From Sporomusaceae bacterium (GTDB taxonomy: Bacteria > Bacillota_C > Negativicutes > Sporomusales_B > UBA7701): DNA of 11,729 nt. Below the pieces are notes generated by a model that searched no databases, was not told the origin of the DNA, and saw only the letters and a list, made by a program, of their open reading frames with translations. Of the stretch, positions 7,790-11,729 are shown piece by piece (position 1 is the first letter of the stretch; each line of letters opens with the position of its first letter). The stretch is taken from positions 1-11,729 of the forward strand of contig JALHDI010000090.1 in assembly GCA_022839045.1 (NCBI GenBank). The letters are read 5' to 3'. Made by a program: the position numbers and the translations under genes.

Positions 7790-9043
7790 ATGTTCGGTCT
7801 CACCCTCATCGCCGTTCTCGCCATCATGGGCGGAATAATCGCCTACATCGGCGACTGGCTCGGCAGCAAAGTGGGCAAGCGCAAGCTCACCGTCTTCGGC
7901 CTGAGGCCCAAACACACCTCGATCCTGTTCACGATCGTCACCGGCATCATTATCGCCGGCATGACGCTCGGCGTGCTTAGCGTCGCCTCCCGCGACGTGC
8001 GGACCGCCCTGTTCGGCATGGAGGCGCTGAAGGCCGAACTTACCGGCCTTTCCCGCGAGGTTGCCGCCAAAAGCGTCGAGCTCGACGCCAGCCGCTCCGC
8101 CCTGGAGGCGAAGACCAAGGAATACTCGGCCCTTACCGTCAAGATCAACGAAACAATGACCAAACTCGCCAGCGTGACCGAACAGCTCGCCACCGTCAAC
8201 GCCGAGCGCGAACGTACCGCGGCCGCCCTGGAAAAGGTACAAAAAGATTATACCCTTGCCAAGGGCGATTTGACGAAGGCCCAGCAGGAGATCGACGCCC
8301 TGCAGGCGACGAAATCCGAACTCGACGCCCGCGTGGCGTCCCTCAACGAAGCCAAGACCGAGCTGCAGAGCGACGTCGACCGGCTAAACGAGCTCACCGC
8401 GAACCTCCGCCAGGGCATCCAGACCGTCCGCGAAGGCGTGGTCGTCTTCCGCGCCAGCGAGGTGCTGACGACCGCCGTCACCAAAGGCGGCCAGCCGATC
8501 AAAGACACCGAGCAGATCCTCGGGGGCATCATCAACGCCACCAACCGGGCCGTCCTTAACCGGCTGGGCGTCCAGGACAAGGATATCGAGGTGCTGTGGA
8601 TCGCCAAGGCCGATTTCGATCAGGCGGCATCGCTCATCGCCTCCACCCCGGAAGAGGTCATTGTCCGTATCCTCGCCATGGGCAACACCATCTATGGCGA
8701 ACCGGTCATCGGCCGCATCGAGCTCTTCCCCAACCGGCTGGTCTACACGGCCGGGCAGACCGTCTTCACCGAAACGGCGGACGCCGGCGACGACGCCAAA
8801 CAGGCCGAAGACGTCGTCCTCCTCTTCCTGCAGAAAGTCAACGCCCAGGCGATTGCGAAAGGGATCCTGCCCGACCCGCTGCAGGGGACGGTGGGGGTAA
8901 TAAGCGGCTCGCAATTGTTCGACACCGTCAACAAGGTCAAGCGGGTCGGCGGCCGCGTGGAGCTATCGGCCGTCACCAAAGCGGACATCCACACCTCCGG
9001 GCCGCTGCAAATCGAAATAAAGGTGCGGGAAGCAAACAATTGA
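7790..9043 (+). CDS. DUF3084 membrane-anchored coiled-coil protein
   Basis: The function is unknown. The 417 residues show two N-terminal membrane segments (about 4-22 and 44-66) separated by a short basic loop (GSKVGKRKLTVFGLRPKHTS). A long heptad-rich coiled coil (about 77-212) follows, then a folded C-terminal domain (about 214-415) with REGVVVFRASEVL, GRIELFPNRLVYT and TVGVISGSQLFDTV blocks. This matches the DUF3084 proteins that I recall from Cyanobacteria and Negativicutes, both of which have outer membranes. With both ends of the hairpin on the same side, the coiled coil and C-terminal domain lie together in one compartment. GAGGAGG at 7775-7781 precedes the ATG. Its place after the LPS permease suggests envelope work; that is inference. 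The C-terminal domain has no catalytic motif that I can recognise. Confidence 0.82.
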   Translation: MFGLTLIAVLAIMGGIIAYIGDWLGSKVGKRKLTVFGLRPKHTSILFTIVTGIIIAGMTLGVLSVASRDVRTALFGMEALKAELTGLSREVAAKSVELDASRSALEAKTKEYSALTVKINETMTKLASVTEQLATVNAERERTAAALEKVQKDYTLAKGDLTKAQQEIDALQATKSELDARVASLNEAKTELQSDVDRLNELTANLRQGIQTVREGVVVFRASEVLTTAVTKGGQPIKDTEQILGGIINATNRAVLNRLGVQDKDIEVLWIAKADFDQAASLIASTPEEVIVRILAMGNTIYGEPVIGRIELFPNRLVYTAGQTVFTETADAGDDAKQAEDVVLLFLQKVNAQAIAKGILPDPLQGTVGVISGSQLFDTVNKVKRVGGRVELSAVTKADIHTSGPLQIEIKVREANN

Positions 9044-9059
9044 CATAATATACCTAGCG

Positions 9060-9090
9060 GGAATCCTGCCTTACCGGCAGGATTCCTTTT
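9060..9090 (+). terminator. Strong intrinsic terminator after the DUF3084 gene
   Basis: GGAATCCTGCC (9060-9070) and GGCAGGATTCC (9076-9086) give an 11-base-pair perfect stem with a TTACC loop, followed by TTTT and a further GTTTG. It closes the LPS/DUF3084 transcript 16 bases after the stop codon and isolates it from the porin region. Confidence 0.9.
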
Positions 9091-9123
9091 GTTTGTGGCG
9101 AAACCTTACTCATAACCAAATAG

Positions 9124-9148
9124 ATTATGTTAATAACATAATTTTTTT
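9124..9148. other. AT-rich inverted repeat with T7 tract
   Basis: ATTATGTT (9124-9131) and AACATAAT (9135-9142) are perfect reverse complements around AAT, followed directly by seven T residues (9142-9148). It could be a second, backup terminator or a dimeric regulator's operator upstream of the porin promoter. An AT-only stem makes a weak terminator. The nearby TGACT/AGTCA hairpin (9158-9171) and the spaced GCCTGGA/TCCAGGC pair (9174-9180 and 9212-9218) continue the run of dyads up to the proposed promoter. Confidence 0.5.
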
Positions 9149-9216
9149 GGTCCGATGTGACTGAGTAGTCAGAGCCTGGAAATCCAGTTATGCCAACAAT
9201 TACAACAGTGATCCAG

Positions 9217-9245
9217 GCAGGATAACGAAAAGAAACATCGAATTA
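9217..9245 (+). promoter_or_regulatory. Candidate sigma-H promoter for the first SLH-porin gene
   Basis: GCAGGATAA (9217-9225) and ATCGAATTA (9237-9245), separated by 11 bases, fit every position of the B. subtilis sigma-H consensus as I recall it (RnAGGAwWW, 11-12 bases, RnnGAATww). Transcription would start near 9252, giving a leader of about 160 bases. The -35 element overlaps the right arm of the GCCTGGA/TCCAGGC dyad, so a repressor or activator bound there could control it. No convincing sigma-A promoter was found in 9091-9250. Confidence 0.55.
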
Positions 9246-9251
9246 TGTAAA

Positions 9252-9410
9252 CTAAAGCTGCCGAACGCGGCAGTGGCCAGCTCGCGTGGATACTGCGAGG
9301 AAAGGGTTATGAGGAAACACGGTCACTCATGACACTCCTCCTTGCCAAATGCTCCGGGCAGGCCGGTGGTTCGCCACCCGCGCAAAACAATCACGCAAGG
9401 GGGATTTCAA
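9252..9410 (+). promoter_or_regulatory. Structured 5' leader of the first SLH-porin gene
   Basis: The leader holds three clear hairpins. CTGCCG/CGGCAG has an AACG loop (9258-9273). CTCGC/GCGAG has a nine-base loop (9281-9299). GGTGG/CCACC closes a stable TTCG tetraloop (9365-9378). CTCCTT at 9338-9343 can pair, with one G-U pair, to AAGGGG (9397-9402) in the Shine-Dalgarno and would enclose the tetraloop hairpin. No known riboswitch class was recognised. Long structured leaders are common on abundant surface-protein mRNAs, where they often affect stability, so regulation is only a possibility. Confidence 0.45.
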
Positions 9411-10571
9411 GTGCAGAAGAGACTTCTCAAAGTGGCTATCGCTACCGCTCTCACCGTGGCTTTCGCCGCTCCTGCTTTCGCCAATCCTTTCACCGACGTT
9501 CCCGCCAAGCATTGGGCCTATGACGCGGTGAACAAGCTCGCCCAGGCCGGCATCGTCGACGGTTACGACGACGGCACCTTCCGCGGCGACAAGACCATCA
9601 CCCGTTACGAAATGGCTCAGATCGTGGCCAAAGCCATGAACAAGAACCTCAACTCCGACCAGAAAGCCATCGTCGACAAGCTGGCCAAGGAATACGCCGT
9701 CGAGCTCAACAACCTCGGCGTAAAAGTCGAAGGCCTGCAGAACCAGGTCGACAACATGGTCAAATTCTCCGGTGACGCCCGTGTACGTTACTACAACGCC
9801 GACAACAGCACTGACAAAGACTCTACCGAATACCGTGTCCGCCTCGGCGCCACCGCCAAGGTCAACGACACCACCAGCCTTCACGCCCGCATCACCAGCG
9901 GTTCGGCTTCCTTCGGCGCCGGCAACGCCAGCGCCTCGATCGACAACGCTTATGTCAGCACCAAGCTGCTCGGCCTGAACACCAAGATCGGCCGCCAGGA
10001 CTACGACCTCGGCCAGGGCATGCTGGCAGGCGCCGGCTCGACCGCCATCCTCAACGGCGTGAGCGTGCGCGAAGGCGGTTTCATGGCCTTCGGCGGCAAG
10101 GAAGACAACGGCACTGCTCAGGTAAAAACCTACGGCGGCCAGTACGCCTTCGACCTCGCCACCGTTCCGTTCTCCGTATCTTACCTGAACCAGGACGAAA
10201 CCGACTACTACGCCGCTGGCACCAGCTTCAACCTCTTCCCCGGCTTCAAACTGGCCGGCGAATACGCCAAGAACGAATCCGCCGATGCCCAGGCTTACCA
10301 GATCAAGGCTACCCTTGGCAAAACCGGCCTGAGCGCCGCTTACAAGAGCGTTGAGGCCAACGCCGTACCGTTCGAATCGGCCCTCAACCTCAAATCGACC
10401 GGCGGTATCCTGAACGACTTCCGCAGCGTGGCCAACGCCACCGGCAAGGCTACCGGCATGGAATACGAATACAACGCCGACCTCGCCAAGAACACCAACC
10501 TCAACATTCTCTACCAGGACATCAAGGACGCCGGCAAGAACGTCCGCGCCACCGTCAACGTCAAATTCTAA
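9411..10571 (+). CDS. ompM: SLH-domain outer-membrane porin (OmpM family)
   Basis: OmpM-type porins form outer-membrane channels and tie the outer membrane to the cell wall; in Negativicutes the SLH domain binds polyamine-modified peptidoglycan. The 386-residue product has a signal peptide with cleavage after AFA (A24), one SLH domain (about 25-77, NPFTDVPAKHWAYDAV to ITRYEMA at 63-69) and a periplasmic helical/coiled-coil spacer (about 80-117). A beta barrel (about 118-386) ends in phenylalanine (RATVNVKF), as outer-membrane barrels usually do. The start is GTG at 9411 behind AAGGGGGA (9397-9404); an in-frame TTG at 9342 would bury the signal peptide behind 23 polar residues and is rejected. 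Codon use is biased as for a highly expressed gene. It has its own promoter and terminator. Confidence 0.93.
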   Translation: MQKRLLKVAIATALTVAFAAPAFANPFTDVPAKHWAYDAVNKLAQAGIVDGYDDGTFRGDKTITRYEMAQIVAKAMNKNLNSDQKAIVDKLAKEYAVELNNLGVKVEGLQNQVDNMVKFSGDARVRYYNADNSTDKDSTEYRVRLGATAKVNDTTSLHARITSGSASFGAGNASASIDNAYVSTKLLGLNTKIGRQDYDLGQGMLAGAGSTAILNGVSVREGGFMAFGGKEDNGTAQVKTYGGQYAFDLATVPFSVSYLNQDETDYYAAGTSFNLFPGFKLAGEYAKNESADAQAYQIKATLGKTGLSAAYKSVEANAVPFESALNLKSTGGILNDFRSVANATGKATGMEYEYNADLAKNTNLNILYQDIKDAGKNVRATVNVKF

Positions 10572-10593
10572 TTGAACCGGTCCTGACTAGTCT

Positions 10594-10626
10594 AAGGAGC
10601 AGGGGTATAACCCCTGCTCCTTCTTT
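10594..10626 (+). terminator. Strong intrinsic terminator after the first SLH-porin gene
   Basis: AAGGAGCAGGGG (10594-10605) and CCCCTGCTCCTT (10611-10622) form a 12-base-pair perfect stem with a TATAA loop (13 pairs if the loop T and A join). A short CTTT tract follows. It starts 22 bases after the porin stop codon. The T-tract is brief, so the long stem carries the termination signal. Confidence 0.85.
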
Positions 10627-10634
10627 GTATTCTC

Positions 10635-10821
10635 GGCCGTTGATAAGCCCCGCATGCTGCGTACCCGCAAGGAGTAGGCCGCCCCTCTAACCGCTAAAGC
10701 GCTAAGAGGGGCGCACTTGCTCCTCGGCTGGCCCGCTTGACGTACGCAACCAAGTACGCCGGCGCGGGCCAGCCTCCGGTGCGCCTTGCCTGCAGGGCTT
10801 CTGAACGGCCTTTTGTCTTTT
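10635..10821. other. Nested inverted-repeat element of unknown family (ncRNA or mobile palindromic element)
   Basis: The stretch is bracketed by GGCCGTT (10635-10641) and AACGGCC (10804-10810). Inside are AAGCCC/GGGCTT (10645-10650 with 10795-10800) and GCAAGG/CCTTGC (10667-10672 with 10784-10789). Two strong hairpins fill the centre. Hairpin A pairs CGCCCCTCT (10680-10688) with AGAGGGGCG (10705-10713). Hairpin B pairs GGCTGGCCCGC (10726-10736) with GCGGGCCAGCC (10764-10774) and contains CGTAC/GTACG. Alternative pairings exist (AGGAGTA 10670-10676 with TGCTCCT 10718-10724; GGCGCAC 10710-10716 with GTGCGCC 10779-10785). TTTTGTCTTTT follows at 10811-10821. No convincing gene lies here and no flanking target duplication is seen. 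It could be an independent RNA with its own terminator-like end, or a dispersed palindromic repeat. I do not recognise it as a known family. Confidence 0.6.
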
Positions 10822-10847
10822 ACCATTACTTTTTAAGAAATCTTCGA

Positions 10848-10876
10848 GCAGGAATAAACTTACTCAGCGAGAAATA
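10848..10876 (+). promoter_or_regulatory. Weaker sigma-H-like promoter before the RuvC-like gene
   Basis: GCAGGAATA (10848-10856) is followed after 11 bases by CGAGAAATA (10868-10876). The -35 half fits the sigma-H consensus fully and is identical to that of the second porin gene. The -10 half has GAAA for GAAT and C for the leading purine. Transcription would begin just before the AGGAGG site at 10889-10894. Support comes mostly from the identical -35 and identical spacing at the two stronger sites in this window. Confidence 0.35.
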
Positions 10877-10901
10877 AAATACAAGCATAGGAGGTTGTAC
10901 C

Positions 10902-11309
10902 ATGACCGATGCCGTCATCGCCGTCGACCCCGGCCGCGACAAGTGCGGCGTCGCCGTAGTCGGCCGGACGGCCGGCGTGTGCTGGAAAAGCGTCGTGCCG
11001 GCGGAGCGGATGGCCGCGGTCGTCGCCGAGCTCGCCGAGCGGCACGCTATCGGCACCGTCGTCCTCGGCGACCGCACCGGGCGCAAGGACGCCATGGCCG
11101 CGCTGGCCGCGCTCCGTCCCGGCGGCCGCGAGCTTACCGTCAGGCTGGTCGACGAACACCGCTCCACCGACGAGGCCCGCGCCCGCTACTGGCGGGACAA
11201 TCCGCCGCGGGGCCTGGCTAGGCTGGTGCCGGTGACCTTGAGGGTGCCGCCGGTGCCGGTGGACGATTATGTAGCCGTCATCATCGCCGAAAGGTACTTC
11301 CACCGGTGA
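10902..11309 (+). CDS. Small RuvC/YqgF-like RNase H-fold protein
   Basis: This 135-residue protein resembles the YqgF/RuvX group of RNase H-fold nucleases, whose best known member matures the 5' end of 16S rRNA; some relatives are annotated as Holliday junction resolvase-like. It has VDPGRDKCGVAV (8-19) with acidic D9, a VVLGD strand (53-57), LVDEHRSTDEARARYW (82-97) with E85, and PVDDYVAVIIAERYF (119-133) with D121 and D122. These are the positions expected for the three-acid metal site. It differs from canonical YqgF, which has a VDYG.. start and LVDERLTT, so it is probably a divergent paralog, and the substrate is unknown. AGGAGG at 10889-10894 precedes the ATG. It lies alone between two porin genes, one gene away from the DUF3084 gene. 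Confidence 0.75.
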   Translation: MTDAVIAVDPGRDKCGVAVVGRTAGVCWKSVVPAERMAAVVAELAERHAIGTVVLGDRTGRKDAMAALAALRPGGRELTVRLVDEHRSTDEARARYWRDNPPRGLARLVPVTLRVPPVPVDDYVAVIIAERYFHR

Positions 11310-11356
11310 TTTTTAACAATTGGGCCAAATAAATTTCTTCAATTTCCGTTAACTCA

Positions 11357-11385
11357 GCAGGAATATTGTGCTTGATATAGAATAT
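11357..11385 (+). promoter_or_regulatory. Candidate sigma-H promoter for the second SLH-porin gene
   Basis: GCAGGAATA (11357-11365), an 11-base spacer and ATAGAATAT (11377-11385) fit every position of the recalled sigma-H consensus. The start point would be near 11392, giving a leader of about 228 bases. Sigma-H in spore formers directs genes of the transition from growth to stationary phase. This is the best match of the three similar elements in the window. Confidence 0.6.
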
Positions 11386-11391
11386 CATGCA

Positions 11392-11619
11392 TAGCTACCC
11401 AGCGATTGGCACATACTATGGGCCAATCATCCATATGGTCCTTTCGCCGAAGAGAGCCGACGGGGAAGAAAGGAGGTGTACCTTAGGTTCCCGGGAGCGG
11501 TTTTTGAAGTAGGCGTGGGATATGAGCTCTCTGACAAGGGAATATTGAGGCAACAAGGATACTCAAGTTTCCCATCCTTAGGGCTCATCAATACACAAAA
11601 AACCTAAGGAGGAAAACAA
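11392..11619 (+). promoter_or_regulatory. Long structured leader with sequestered Shine-Dalgarno
   Basis: In order the leader holds these elements. Hairpin GATTGGC/GCCAATC spans 11404-11428. A helix of AGAGAGC (11451-11457) with GCTCTCT (11526-11532) encloses a stem of GGGAA (11463-11467) with TTCCC (11488-11492). A hairpin (11538-11573) is built from GGGAA/TTCCC and TTGAG/CTCAA. Last, TCCTTAGG (11575-11582) pairs with CCTAAGGA (11603-11610), which covers part of the Shine-Dalgarno TAAGGAGG (11605-11612). CCTTAGGTT at 11481-11489 is also complementary to AACCTAAGG (11601-11609) and would compete. This suggests translation control by switching between folds. I cannot assign it to a known riboswitch class. 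Confidence 0.55.
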
Positions 11620-11729
11620 ATGAAGAAAACTCTCGTTACTCTTCTCGCGCTCGTTTTCGTGCTCGGCATCGCCGGCACCGCGCTGGCCGCTCCGGCCAAC
11701 CCCTTCGTTGATGTTCCTGCCAAGCACTG
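11620..11729 (+). CDS. ompM: Second SLH-domain porin (OmpM family), N-terminus only; cut by window end
   Basis: Only 36 codons are visible. They show a signal peptide (KK followed by a hydrophobic core to about residue 20) and a likely cleavage in ALAAPA before NPF. The mature part starts NPFVDVPAKH, almost the same as NPFTDVPAKH in the first porin. This is the start of an SLH domain, so the gene is a probable paralog of the 9411-10571 gene. The barrel is outside the window, so calling it a porin is inference; another SLH surface protein is possible. TAAGGAGG at 11605-11612 precedes the ATG at 7-base spacing. Confidence 0.75.
   Translation, partial: MKKTLVTLLALVFVLGIAGTALAAPANPFVDVPAKH

Noticed and set aside
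6569..8242. Very long open frame of 557 codons on the - strand opposite the permease and DUF3084 genes
   Set aside because: It spans two well-supported + strand genes and a terminator, shows no family resemblance, and is rich in G, D, H, E and R, as expected from antisense reading of GC-rich coding DNA.
9040..9051. TTGACA followed by TAATAT at the end of the DUF3084 gene
   Set aside because: The two boxes are adjacent with no spacer, no -10 stands 16-18 bases downstream, and a terminator follows at once.
9342..9410. N-terminal extension of the first porin from an upstream TTG
   Set aside because: It would add 23 polar residues before a clear signal peptide, while GTG at 9411 has a good Shine-Dalgarno at correct spacing.
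9252..9410. Possible known riboswitch or RNase P-like RNA (GCGAGGAAAGG at 9295-9305)
   Set aside because: The remaining conserved elements of RNase P RNA and of the c-di-GMP, cobalamin, TPP and glycine riboswitches are absent by eye.
10587..10826. 79-codon - strand frame across the palindromic element
   Set aside because: It runs through the porin terminator and all inverted repeats; composition follows the palindromes, and no start signal is seen.
11281..11388. 35-codon - strand frame with a protein-like stretch (KHNIPAELTEIEEIYLAQLL)
   Set aside because: It overlaps the end of the RuvC-like gene, has no good binding site, and its start lies opposite the sigma-H-like promoter. It may be a gene remnant, but the evidence is too thin.
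11407..11422. TGGCAC resembling a sigma-54 -24 element
   Set aside because: The -12 part reads ATGG instead of TTGC, and the bases are better explained by the GATTGGC/GCCAATC hairpin.

Overview
The window comes from a diderm (outer-membrane-bearing) Firmicute of the class Negativicutes, most likely a Sporomusaceae-like spore former with GC-rich DNA. This rests on two things seen together. One is a complete run of lipopolysaccharide (LPS) genes read through strong Gram-positive-style ribosome binding sites (AAGGAGG). The other is a porin with one SLH domain at its N-terminus (OmpM type), the outer-membrane-to-peptidoglycan tether typical of Negativicutes. All supported genes are on the + strand. 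No tRNA, rRNA, CRISPR array, insertion sequence or phage gene was seen.

Positions 1-6596 form a tightly packed LPS operon: the 3' end of lpxK, then kdsB, kdsA, kdsD, kdsC, an LpxL/HtrB-type acyltransferase, lptC, lptA and lptB. Several genes overlap by 1 or 4 bases, which suggests translational coupling. Together they make and activate Kdo (KdsD, KdsA, KdsC, KdsB), finish lipid A (LpxK, the acyltransferase) and begin LPS transport (LptC, LptA, LptB). A modest terminator follows lptB. Then come a single LptF/LptG-family permease (6662-7750) and a DUF3084 membrane/coiled-coil protein (7790-9043), closed by a strong terminator.

Positions 9091-11729 are an outer-membrane porin region: a leader and a full SLH-porin gene (9411-10571) with its terminator, an elaborate palindromic element (10635-10821), a small RuvC/YqgF-like RNase H-fold gene (10902-11309), and a long structured leader before a second SLH-porin gene cut by the window end (11620 onward).

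The most notable non-coding signals are in this second part. Upstream of both porin genes are elements that fit the sigma-H consensus (RnAGGAwWW, 11 bases, RnnGAATww), and a weaker copy with identical spacing precedes the RuvC-like gene. The second porin's leader can fold so that its Shine-Dalgarno is buried by either of two alternative partners. The 10635-10821 element has nested inverted repeats ending in a T-rich tract and belongs to no family I recognise. These are readings of sequence by eye; no folding or database search was run.
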